From the NCBI GenBank assembly GCA_928212115.1, contig CAKMRJ010004445.1, positions 84,898,785-84,962,784 on the forward strand: a DNA stretch of 64,000 nucleotides, read 5' to 3'. The notes below the pieces were generated by a model that was given only the letters and a program-made list of their open reading frames with translations, was not told the origin of the DNA and searched no databases. Position 1 is the stretch's first letter, and every line of letters begins with the position of its first letter. Source of the DNA: Lactuca virosa. Taxonomy: Eukaryota; Streptophyta; Magnoliopsida; Asterales; Asteraceae. Position numbers and translations under genes: made by a program. Shown one piece after another: positions 1 through 10,387 of this stretch.

Positions 1-2
1 GC

Positions 3-272
3 TCTTTTTGGATTTTTGATGAATCAACAGCTACCGCTGTCATCAAATTTCCCAAGGGCACTTTTCGTCTGTTTGACAAAAATGACTTACTTCAGTTTGG
101 ACGGTGGGATATCCATCACTTGTCTTTGCATCAAATTAGAGTTGTTGAGGATATCTACGAGCCTGCGGCAAAAGAATACACTTCGATGGTGGCATACATT
201 ATTAAACAGGGGATTTGGAGTGGATCGATGGATGGGGAAGATGTGCATGTGATGCTTATTGATAAAGACTGA
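3..272 (+). CDS. C-terminal end of unrecognised retroelement-associated ORF
   Basis: An 89-codon reading frame is open from the window edge to a TGA at 270-272, so the N terminus lies outside the window. Its product is mixed in character, with phrases such as AVIKFPKGTFRLFDKNDLLQ and a tail ending MLIDKD. I do not recognise a catalytic domain. Nineteen bases after the stop comes a purine run (CAAGGGGGAGAT) and then an LTR-like block, which is where the last ORF of an LTR retrotransposon sits. The frame is therefore inferred to be the end of a polyprotein or of an extra 3' ORF of that element. It could instead be a chance open frame in decayed sequence, but the length without stops and the exact placement before the polypurine tract favour real coding. 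Confidence 0.4.
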   Translation, partial: SFWIFDESTATAVIKFPKGTFRLFDKNDLLQFGRWDIHHLSLHQIRVVEDIYEPAAKEYTSMVAYIIKQGIWSGSMDGEDVHVMLIDKD

Positions 273-290
273 ATCATGCTAGCCGCAAAC

Positions 291-646
291 CAAGGGGGAG
301 ATTGAAGGGCCAATATATATGGTTTGGGCTAGGCAACAATGTATAGATGAGTTAGGGCATTGACAATGTAATTTGGAGTCTTTTGTGTGTGTTTGTCGTT
401 TTCGGTGTAGGCATTGTTCTCGGTTGAGAGTGAACGAAAACAGGCTTTCGGTCAGCCTGACCGAAATCTGTTTTCGGTCCAGTTAGTATATATAGGCTTG
501 TCAGGCGTCATTTGTCAGGGTGGGTTTTAGTGTGTTTTCGGTCCATTGAGTTGTATTAGACGATTTTCAGATGTAATCGTATGCAAGCTCAATTTTAATC
601 ATTCTTCTTCTCATCTTCTTTATTATTTCATTTGCTTGATTGATCA
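291..646 (+). repeat. Polypurine tract and LTR-like block of plus-strand element
   Basis: The purine run at 291-302 is directly followed by TGAAGGGCC, a plausible LTR start. The block contains a TATA-like TAGTATATATAGG near 485 and ends near 646 with CA. The next bases, TTGGTATAGATC, resemble the start of a tRNA-Met primer site, which would suggest a 5' LTR and hence a tandem arrangement. No second LTR copy is seen, so the right boundary is approximate. Confidence 0.4.
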
Positions 647-659
647 TTGGTATAGATCC

Positions 660-1254
660 TTCCATCAAGGACCTTACAAACACAGAAGAAACCTTCCTTC
701 ATGTTCTAATGTTGTACAATCATATCATAGAAGGTAGAATTTCTAGCTAATGGTTGCTTAATACTTTAATGGAGGCTGCTATACTTCTATTGATTACTTC
801 GGCCATCTCCTTCTTCAATCTCCCAGCTAAATTTGGTCACTACACAGGACATGGTTCTCTGAACCAATCAACTTACTTCACAAATTTATATTAACCAGAC
901 TCGATTCTTTATGAACACTAGGGTCTGAACAAAAGTCATCCTTCTAGTCATCACCGAAACGAAAGTAATGATGGAAACTTACAAAACAAACTCAACTAAT
1001 AGTGCCTTAGTAACCTTGTGACTCTTCATGATCGAATTGTGTCGTAGTCCCTAAGTCACCATACCAAAAATCAAAAAGCAACTTATCACACATGAGTATG
1101 TTCAAACAAGCACATACAATAATTTATCCTATACTTAACTAAGTATTTCGCGTCTCTATCAAGCGCATCCTGGATTTCGTAGATTCGCCTTCGAGGACCC
1201 TTCTCATGCATATGATTAATTTAGCATATTCTCTTACTTTTCGTAGGTCGTTAG
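660..1254 (-). other. Degenerate gypsy-derivative internal sequence, left piece
   Basis: This stretch has no usable reading frame. Parts of it (CTTCATGTTCTAATGT, GGTTCTCTGAACCA, ACCGAAACGA, TAACCTTGTGACT) recur in the same order at 57441-57760, inside the internal region of the gypsy derivative at 54513-61178, and in part at 13660-13730. It is therefore inferred to be internal sequence of a related non-coding gypsy derivative on the minus strand. The Copia element at 1255 splits it, and it resumes at 8894. Confidence 0.6.
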
Positions 1255-2031
1255 TGTTGGGTATTGAGCATTCTAACACTCCTAAGGTGTTCATGCAACC
1301 CTAAATACCTTGGATCTATGTTTTCACTAATTATACATACAAATGGTTTCCAAGGTATTAAACCTACAACTAGCATGCATTTGATATAAACCATATAATA
1401 TACTAGTTAGGATAACATACCTTTGATGGGAGCTTGAAGTCTGGATGTATTCTTTTAGCCTTAAGAGCTTAGCCCAATAGTTGTGAGAAGCCTCAAGTGG
1501 AATCACAACACATCATGAACAAATGATGGAACTTGAGAGAGAATCTCCATGCACCAAACCACCATGAACTCCAGAATACACTTCTAGCGATTTTGGGCAA
1601 TGAAGTATGTATTTATATGTGGGATTTCTAGGGTCATTGATATAACCCAAATCCATACCCATGGGTCTTATGATCCATGGTTCATGTGGCCTAACTCTTT
1701 ATGTATCCATCATAAACTTGGTCCAACATGGATCATAAGCCCAACACATTATAAATATAACTAATTGTCATAATTAGTCCCCATAGATTTAATTAGTCTT
1801 TTTTTGATCACTAAATTAATTCCAAATTAATTCTTGATCAATACTAATTAAAACATATGATTTCATATTAATATATTATTAACTTATAATATATTAATAA
1901 ACCATAAATTACCTTCTCTCAAAAGTCCATCCTACCAAATTGTCCTGATGATATACAACCCAATGGACCATGCTACACTCGGGTCGAGTACATACCAATA
2001 ATAGTTATGGACTTAGACATCTAATCCAACA
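1255..2031 (-). repeat. 3' LTR of the Copia-type element
   Basis: The sequence aligns along its full length with 8120-8893, with scattered substitutions and small indels. It starts TGTTGGGTATTG and ends TAATCCAACA on the plus strand. A sense TATA-like sequence (CATATAAATACATAC, minus strand) lies near 1608-1622. Confidence 0.85.
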
Positions 2032-2048
2032 GTCTCCCACTTGGATAA
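2032..2048 (-). other. Polypurine tract of the Copia-type element
   Basis: On the minus strand the sequence reads TATCCAAGTGGGAGAC directly before the LTR start TGTTGG. This is the usual Copia plus-strand primer arrangement. Confidence 0.8.
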
Positions 2049-5000
2049 GTCTAAAACTATTATTGCAAGTACGACTTCATAGCCCGAGTAGCAATCGTAG
2101 CTCTTAAATCCGCTGTCGAACTCTGAACAAATCAATGACGCGTCCATTAAATAAGGATCATATATTCCTCCATTCTAAGATAGCATAGGCGCATGACATG
2201 GATCTAAATCATTCTCTCTGTCCATTTGGTTGTTCCCGATTTTCAATTTATGAACGGGGGACTAATTGAACAATCAAATCAGGTCCAGGCTTGGCCAAGA
2301 CTTCCGGGTGTCATCACTAAATCTCGAGGGGCCCACAGATATCGCTTTTATCCTTATGAGGTAAAAGGATGGATAAACTTCGACTCATATGCTTGTACTA
2401 ACTACTTGTTGAATCATACACAAAGGCACGTTTATAACATCGAGGTAACCATGTGTTTTTCGTGCATCCAATGTATAACCAACTCATAGTCAACAACTCA
2501 TATCTCTAGGTTTGAAGAATATAAGATATTATCGTCTCATGATTCACTCGTGATAAAATCCATGAAGTGATTCAAATGAGCGTGGGTTTAATCCAATACT
2601 CAGAACTTATGAGCGCTCATGAATGTTACAGCAACTCTTGCTATGTCCACTACCTTGGACATCTACAAACCAGCTTCATGACAGTCTTGATTCATATCTA
2701 CTTCCAACATATGACCGACTATGGATGGTTTGAATAACTTAGTCATTTGGGAAGAATGACCTAGTTATTGTGGAAGTCAAAACATGCAAAGTGAAACAAA
2801 AGAATAATACTAATCCTATATGGCCCAAACACTTTGAGTGTAAATAAACACCTTTTATCTAAGCACCATATTGATTACTCATTATTCAATGTTTCGATTT
2901 TATCAACTTTATACTTGAATTTAAAAAACACTAGCTGTCCCATGCTCCAAGCATGTACACTTTGTTTTTCTAAACACCAGTTATGTCATACTCCAAGTAT
3001 GCACACTATGTTTGTCTATGATCCTTACTTTGTGAAACGGATCAATTGACAATATTTCAATGATGCTCATTTCACAATCCCAATTCTTATTGTAAATGTA
3101 AGAATACCAAACTCTTTCCATTTTCTATAATCTATTAATTCTAACTTAGATGCAATGATCCCCTTGCAATTAATATGCACACAAGTCACAAAGACTTGGA
3201 AACAGACATTACAAAGTATTCCAATGAAGAGCAGTTGCATGGAAACGAAGTGTCACATTCAAAGTACATTCCTTTGAACACCCTTCTTGCATTAAGTTCT
3301 CTAATCTTATACAGATTCAAAGAATAACTTCCACCTATGGATTCCACCTATGGAGACAATTCCATATTACCATTTTGACTATCACTTCTGAATAAGAGTT
3401 GCCTCTTTTCAAAATATGTCAATATGGTCCTTTCCAAAATTTACACTATACTTCCAATTGTCCACGAGCAACCAATCTTTGGTAAACCTTAGATTGTCCT
3501 CGACAATTGCTTAATCATTTTAGTCATATCCGGTTCTATTCCTTTTTCCCTCTTAATGCCCTAAGTATTTGGAAAATTTAGAATGGATGTAATCGATCCT
3601 ATACCCGAAGCATATGGGACACGATTCATGCTATAAAAATTTTATTTGCCATGTTCTCACAATTCAAACTATGAAGAGGGATGTCGTAATCATAATCGAA
3701 TTTTAAGAACGCCACATATAGAATTTCCTGATGTTGAACCATTTCAACTTAACATTCATATATATCCTTGACCAAAGTTGATTAAAATCTCAATCTAAGC
3801 TTGTAGAATTGGAATGAAGTATAAAATCCTCTCCCTTAATTATAGCAAAACAACTTTTCAAAGCGAATTGAAACTTTTGTTTTCTATAATTAACATTGCT
3901 AACTTGCAACACTTAACATAATAATCATGCTCCCACTAACATGATAATTATAATTTAACCAGCATAGCACTTTATACTCCCACTAGCTTTGACATGTACC
4001 CAGAAATCAGCTAGACTTCTAGAAATCAATACTTTATTGACTTTCTTACCAAAGTTCAGTTTTCTGATACGAGATGCTTTGATAAGACTTTATCAGAATC
4101 ATACAACTTTCCTTAGATGGCTCACATGTGTGTCTAAACAATTATGATGAGGGGTGCCATAATCATAATGTTTAGACCTTCTGCCATTCTCACAAGTCCA
4201 TGCTAGTGTGCCGGTTAACCACACACGCTCCACTAATGACTTTGAGAATGCAAATATCACAATTGCTATCTACTTATAATCTACTTAGTGAAAGAGTTTC
4301 CTCACCATCATTTTCATGAATCGGAGAGAAACCTTATGACACTTAGTTTTTTTTTGGTGCATGTGTTCCTATCCATGTGAATTTGTCAAAACCGTAATCG
4401 CACGACAAGGTTAGTGACAAATCCAAACTCATATGGACTGAACTTGTTCAATCTTAATTTCTTGCCACCCGGCAGCACAAAGGCCTACCATTGCTTCCAG
4501 GTTGTTATGAAACCAATTGGGAACTCGTAGAACTCATATGCAAAGTCAACTTTTAACTGGAATAGACACAGAAATAAGAATATGTCAACACGATAGGTTA
4601 CAAACCTCAAGTCGTGGGCTAGTGATTAACAATACTCTTGATTAGTTCTTGAAACTATCTCAATATCTTATAAGACTCCCACTGACCTCTTGAATATAAG
4701 ATTCCCTTTGTCAAGAGTCATTTCTTGACAAAACAAATATTCAAGAGTTAGTGCAAATTCTTATCAAGTTAAACAATTCTCACAATTGGTCTTAGTTGGT
4801 CTTTGTCTTATCCAAAACATCACGACTTATCAATCTCAAATGCACAAGAGTAAGAAAACAATTTACTCTACATTTGACAAGTGTTTTAAACCTTTCTTAA
4901 GATTATGTCACTCAAGTTACAATCTTAGAGTATGACTCTAAGATTTGATTTTGGAACGAAGTACGATTTATCTTTTGATTTAACCATTTCAACAATTTAT

Positions 5001-5874
5001 GATTCCTCTCCTTAGTCAAACAAATGCACTAAGCTGTCCTTAGAGAATCAATTGTGATATGGTTTCACAATCACTAAGATAGTCATAAAACAAGATACTC
5101 AAGTACTTTCCCATCTCTTCAGATTGGAGAAACTTTTATCTTTCTGCCTTATTTTATTCTTCTCATCCGTTCTGCCATACATTGAAACTTTTCCAATGTT
5201 TCAGAATTACACTTAAACTTGTAAGCATAACCATATTTACTAAACTTTAGTAAATCATAACGAATAATCGTATTGACCTTTGTGGTGAACCTGATCAGCG
5301 CACAACCAAGTGTACCCAATCCTTTATTCCTTCACTCGACTCACACATACATGTGAACAAGGTCTTAGTCTTAATCCCCCAAAGATGAAAATTCTCATTC
5401 ATCACACAATACAACTTGCATGATTCCAAGTTTCTATCCAACTGAAACTTGGGTGATGAGAATCTTTCCTTATTTGGTAAATTATGACACTACCATAAAT
5501 GAAAGAATCAAATTTTCTTTTCCAATATTGCTTTAAATGGAAACATATAAACAACAATTTTTTCACAAATGCCATTGTAAGGATACTTAAAATAAATAAA
5601 TTAAAAAGTCCCTTTTTTATTATTTTAAAACTTGTGGAAAAATCTTATCCTTACAATGCAAATACATATGAAAACTATGTTGATATCTATTCCTAAGCAA
5701 TTTATCGTAACTCTTAAGCAGTTGCTCAAAATTCTGATCAGAATCAGCATACTCTTTTCTTTAAGCTTCCTTTGATTTTCTAAAACACCAAAATGTAATT
5801 AGATTACATTATGTATTAAGAATCTCCAAAAGATACTTAATAGAGTTAGATAATGGACTTTACCTGAAGTAGAG
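2049..5874 (-). other. Non-coding interior of the Copia-type element
   Basis: About 3.8 kb where pol would be expected, dense in stops in all frames, with no recognised domain. The block next to the polypurine tract (about 2230-2420) shares an ordered series of words with 23580-23680, including GATATC, TGGGCCCCTC and GTTCAATTAGT, so the two elements belong to one family. One copy of a GTGTGCCGGTTAACCACACA motif lies at 4206-4240 and recurs at 6808 and 6889. Confidence 0.6.
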
Positions 5875-6240
5875 TCAAACTTTTGACTTTACTAGATCTT
5901 TCAGGTAAATCTGGCAGCTTCGCAACCAATGCCCCTTCTTTTGGCAAAAGAAACATATGGACTCTTTGGAAATGGTACATGAGACTATCTCAGACTTATC
6001 CTTTCTCTTTACCATTAGGTCAAATGACTTGACCATGGTCGGTCCCTTTCTATTGGGAAGAGAAAGCTTTTCTCGACTTCTAATGTTACCATTGTCAATG
6101 TCCATGGAAGTTTGGGAAGTTGATCTTCCAATCAAATTTTGCTTTGCCAGTGCCCCAAATCATTGCTAATTTAGCATCATCAAGAAAATATGTAAGATCA
6201 TTAAGGGTCATGTCTTGATCTGTCATCAGGGTGTGACTGA
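5875..6240 (-). pseudogene. Copia-type Gag fragment with CCHC zinc knuckle
   Basis: The minus-strand frame 5875-6135 (86 codons) contains CFFCQKKGHWLRSC, a CX2CX4HX4C knuckle at about residues 62-75, followed by a basic stretch ending KDLVKSKV. In retrotransposon Gag proteins this knuckle binds the genomic RNA during packaging. A neighbouring frame just upstream (about 6120-6225) reads as a further Gag-like piece with the phrase MTDQDMTLNDLTYFLDDAKL, so a frameshift separates them. The full Gag would normally be about 250-300 residues, so this is a remnant. It lies about 2 kb downstream of the 5' LTR in element sense. It is the only protein domain recognised in this element. Confidence 0.6.
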
Positions 6241-8000
6241 AGAACCAAGTCAACAGCCAGCTACCTCAAGACTTCGACACCCGACTCTCCCGACTTGCTA
6301 ATAGGGATTGAGTGACCTTGAACTTTTCAAGTATTTGAACTTGTGGGATAGGGAGAATAATTGGAGGAGGTGGAGGAAGTGAAGCATGATTTCCAGTCCC
6401 ATTAATGCACAACAAAGGGATTAATCGTTCACCTTGATTGCCATTTGGGATATCATATTCAAGTTTAGTTGATTTAAAGTCCTTAATATAACACCCAATA
6501 TGAAATATTAAGGCTAGGATCCAACAACCTATTTATAACCAGAAGAGGGATGCCGTAATCCAAGCTATAAAATAGTTGAAGGTAGGTAAATGATGATTTA
6601 CCAATTTCCACCATGAAAACGAAATATAATTAAATTTTAATTGGATTTGAAACTCCTAGATCTTTTCAGATACATTGAACTTTCAATGGCATGTTTGAAT
6701 CTCGATTGTGCCCTCTCAAATTTGTGATTGGGATGCCGAGGATCACAAACAAGGTGTGAATAGCCATGCAAATTGACTTGGTACCCTCAACTTTATCACC
6801 TAATTGATGTGCCGGTTAACCACACACACTCCACCAATCTATGATAAACTTAAGTTACCATTCGCCACACATTGTTAGTCCCATGTTAGTGTGCCAGTTA
6901 ACCACACACGCTCCACTAACGACTTAACAAAGGTGCAAAATGTAATTTCATGGGTTAGCACCATTTCACATTTTCCTAAGTAACTAAGATTGGGATTTTA
7001 TAAGAGTTTAGTTACTTAGTATTAAGCATTATACTTTTAATTAAAGGAGAATTAGAGTCCTATCCTACCCGTTCGGCTAACGACCCTCCACCAGTCAAGG
7101 AAGCGGTGGGTGAGAGTGGACACCCATTAAACTACCATTTTATAGGCAGTAACCTTATACCCCCCCCCTTATAGACCGGCTTCGTGAATGAGGCCTACTA
7201 ACGGTAAGATTGACTTTATCTCATACATATCTATATAATTAAAATTATAATAATAGTATAAGGGTTGAATTTTAAACTTTTAAAATTCTAGGGTTTGATT
7301 TAGAATTAAAGTATACATGGGGAGGTAACTTAGCAAATTCCAAAACTTGAAGGCAAGTATTGAAACTTTTCAAAACTCTTGGATTTTCATAACTTATGAG
7401 TTTAATTAAAGCTTTAAGACTTTAATGAAAAGAATCTTGAACATCCATAACTTGAGGACAAGTTATGGAGTCATAAAACAATTTATGAGAAAAAGAGTCT
7501 TCATTTTGTAACCTATGGCACTTTTATGAGTTTGAAGATTCATAAATGTGACTTTTCATATAACTTTAGTACAAGTTACAAAAACACATTTTATGAACTA
7601 CTCTTAGATCAATTTGGATTAAAAACAACTAACACATAATTTTTTTCATTAATCTAAATTAACTCATAAAACAAGGTGACACAAAAAGTTTAGGTAATCC
7701 ATAACTTGAGGACAAGTTATGGAGTCCATACAATTTCATTAAGATCAAGAATTACACTAAAAAACAATTTGCATATAATTCCTATGATCTACGAAAACTC
7801 ATAAGCATGAACAATCCACATCAACAATTTTCAAGAATCATATTAACATATATAAAACTTGAAACTTTGATAATAACTTTGAAATTGGTTTACCATAATC
7901 ATTACCACATCAAAAACATATTTTATAAGTCCAAAACAGTTTATGGTAATGATTCTAGACAAATTCAGCCTTAAAAGTCGAAAATATGCTGTCAGGGGCT
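6241..8000 (-). other. Long non-coding leader of the Copia-type element
   Basis: No coding frame is recognised. The region holds two copies of a GTTAACC-centred motif (6808-6840 and 6889-6921; the third is at 4206), a C8 run near 7161, and two copies of AACTTGAGGACAAGTTATGG at about 7448 and 7703. The repeats look like internal duplications within an untranslated leader. Confidence 0.5.
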
Positions 8001-8002
8001 TC

Positions 8003-8090
8003 TACTCGTCGAGTGTATGAACCTACTCGACGAGTAGGATGAATTTCTTCATGGACTCGGCGAGTCCATCAGTGGACTCGGCGAGTCCAG
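8003..8090 (-). promoter_or_regulatory. Cluster of four CG-N-CG palindromes in Copia leader
   Basis: Four near-perfect palindromes with a one-base centre occur in 88 bp: ACTCG-T-CGAGT (8004-8014), CCTACTCG-A-CGAGTAGG (8022-8038), ATGGACTCG-G-CGAGTCCAT (8051-8069) and TGGACTCG-G-CGAGTCCA (8073-8089). They lie just downstream of the primer site in element sense. They could be protein-binding dyads or RNA hairpins in the leader; the sequence alone does not decide this. Confidence 0.75.
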
Positions 8091-8110
8091 TGCTAGGAAA
8101 CCAGAATTTT

Positions 8111-8119
8111 CGATACCAT
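8111..8119 (-). other. Primer binding site of the Copia-type element
   Basis: The minus strand reads ATGGTATCG immediately after the 5' LTR. This matches the first bases of the usual plant tRNA-Met primer site, TGGTATC. Confidence 0.65.
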
Positions 8120-8893
8120 TGTTGGGTTTTGAGCATTCTAACACTCCTAAGGTGTTCATGCAACCCTAAATACCTTGGATCTATGTTTTCACTAATTATA
8201 CATACAAATGGTTTCCAAGGTATTAAACCTACAACTAGCATGCATTTGATATAAACCATATAATATACTAGTTAGGATAACATACATTTTGATGGAGCTT
8301 GAAGTCTTGATGTATCTAGCCTTAAGAGCTTAGCCCCAATAGTGTGGAAGCCTCAAGTGGAATCACAACACATCATGAACAAATGATGAACTTGAGAGAG
8401 AATCTCCATGCACCCAAAACCACCATGAACTCCAAGAATAAACTTCTAGCGATTTTGGGCAATGAAGTATGTATTTATATGTGGGATTTCTAGGGTCATG
8501 GATATAACCCAAATCCATACCCATGGGTCTTATGATCCATGGTTCATGTGGCCCAACTCTTTATGTATCCATACATAAACTTGGTCCAACATGCATCATA
8601 AGCCCAACACATATAAATATAACTAATTGTCATAATTAGTCCCCATAGATTTAGTTAGTCTCTTTTGATCACTAAATTAATTCCAAATTAATTCTTGATC
8701 AATACTAATTAAAACATATGATTTCATATTAATATATTATAACTTATAATATATTAATAAACCATAAATTACCTTCTCTCAAAAGTCCATCCTAACAAAT
8801 TGTCCTGATGATATGCAACCCAAATGGACCATGCTACACTCGGGTTGAGTACATACCAATAATAGTTTATGGACTTAGACAACTAATCCAATA
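8120..8893 (-). repeat. 5' LTR of the Copia-type element
   Basis: Full-length partner of 1255-2031. Its outer end reads CCAATA rather than CCAACA, a single terminal change. The GTTAG duplication follows directly at 8894-8898. Confidence 0.85.
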
Positions 8894-10373
8894 GTTAGGA
8901 ATTTCACTTTCAAACTTTTCACAAAAAATCTTTCTCGGGTAGTGTCCAGTCTACAAGGCACACTAAACCATAACGTACTCTAGCAGTATGGATAGAAATG
9001 CTCACCAACTACTTGTATGATTTTCGAACTCATGCAAGTCACCATGCATATTATTCCATTTCTTCATTTTATCATCCTTCCATGACATCGTCATTTCTTT
9101 ATATGAGTTAATCTTAGAAAGTTTGCTTCTCATTGGTGTATCTTTTAAGTATACTTCATAAGAGTCAATCTTAGGAAGTCTGCATTTTAGATGCATTTTA
9201 GCATGTTCTACTACCTTCAACTTGGTTCTATGTCATTCTTGATAACAACATCTCTTCTTGTGCAACAATATGGGTGTATTGCTTCTTCAGCTAAGTATTC
9301 TACCTTATTTAGACAAGTAAGTCACTCAGGCTTTTACAACCCAACGACTCATTTCACCACCCTAATCCTGTATGTTAAAGTCGACTTAATACACTATGGA
9401 ACTTTCATAAGGATGTGATAGAAGTGAATTTTCACTCAGTATATTTAAATACTAAGTCTGAGCATCATGTATAGGGTACAGATCAGCTCTTAACACACCA
9501 CTCGAACTGCATACTACATCACAACGTTAAACAAGTTATTGGCCTATTGAGTCTAAAAACTCTGCTAGCCATCCCTTTTATCTTTCTTAAGTTCTTTTGA
9601 ATCTTGTATAACATCAACTTCAATATCGTCGAAGTATTCATCACCATCTCTAGTTCTTTTGAATCTGTAAGCAATCATCGCTTCAATCTAGTAGGAGGTT
9701 AGAAGACTTCATGGATTACACCAAAGTTTTATCATCTCGTCGATTGAAAGTGTACTTAACGCGTACAATACTCCTCCAAAGTTAATATCATCAAACGTAC
9801 TCTAAAGGTACGATAACACTCTATAAGTATTAATACACTATTTACGGTGTTACTTTATATGTATTATTTTATGATATCACTCGATTGGTTTATTCACGAA
9901 GTTATCGATGTCAAGTATCGTAAGTCTCCTTATCACCTCGAAAATTTACATGTCAGTTCTAATACAGTAATTAAATGTTTAGAATCCTAAACACATAAAA
10001 TTTCCTCTTCAAAACCAAGGTCGACAACAAACCTTAAACTTCCTCAAGTAATAGCAATATAGGTAAGTAACCTAAGGCATGTTATATTATTTATCATTTA
10101 GCACATATTAGCATATAAGGCATCTCTCCTAAAGTATGCGAGTGCACACTATAGCAAGTAAGGTATTCTACCTAAGGAATGCTATAAAACGATTCTATTA
10201 GCACATAATATTAATTAAGGCATATACCCTAAAATATTTTAGTACTTGTGTCTATTTAATATTAATTTAGGTATTTAACGTAAAGTATACTAGACACACA
10301 CCTCACCATCATCACTTAGCAATCTAAGTTCAAGACTAGAAATCATCACAATTCCTAGTTCGCTTAAACTAAT
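8894..10373 (-). other. Gypsy-derivative internal sequence, right piece
   Basis: This continues the sequence interrupted at 1254. It lacks a usable coding frame. From about 9700 to 10373 it parallels the end of the internal region at 57990-58594, sharing words such as CATGCCAGTTCTAATA, TTTAGAATCCTAAACACATAAA and TTCCTAGTTCGCTTAAACTAATGCTCTGATA in part. It ends at a primer site. Confidence 0.65.
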
Positions 10374-10387
10374 GCTCTGATACCCAC
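10374..10387 (-). other. Primer binding site
   Basis: GCTCTGATACCCAC is the complement of GTGGGTATCAGAGC. It carries one change from the usual tRNA-Met site and abuts the LTR start TGTGACATCCCC. Confidence 0.8.

Larger units (their letters stand above)
1255..8893 (-). mobile_element. Complete, mostly non-coding Copia-type LTR element
   Basis: Two LTRs of about 775 bp (1255-2031 and 8120-8893) begin TGTTGGG and end CCAACA or CCAATA on the plus strand. A 5-bp direct duplication GTTAG flanks the element at 1250-1254 and 8894-8898. The primer-site complement (GATACCAT) lies beside the right LTR and a polypurine tract (AAGTGGGAGAC, minus strand) beside the left one, so the element reads on the minus strand. 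The PPT-LTR junction is typical of Ty1/copia elements. Of the 6.1-kb interior I recognise only a gag zinc knuckle at 5875-6135; no protease, integrase, reverse transcriptase or RNase H could be found. It is thus probably non-autonomous, like a large retrotransposon derivative. Confidence 0.85.

Noticed and set aside
10374..10387. tRNA gene at the GCTCTGATACC sites
   Set aside because: These are primer binding sites next to LTRs, with no cloverleaf around them.
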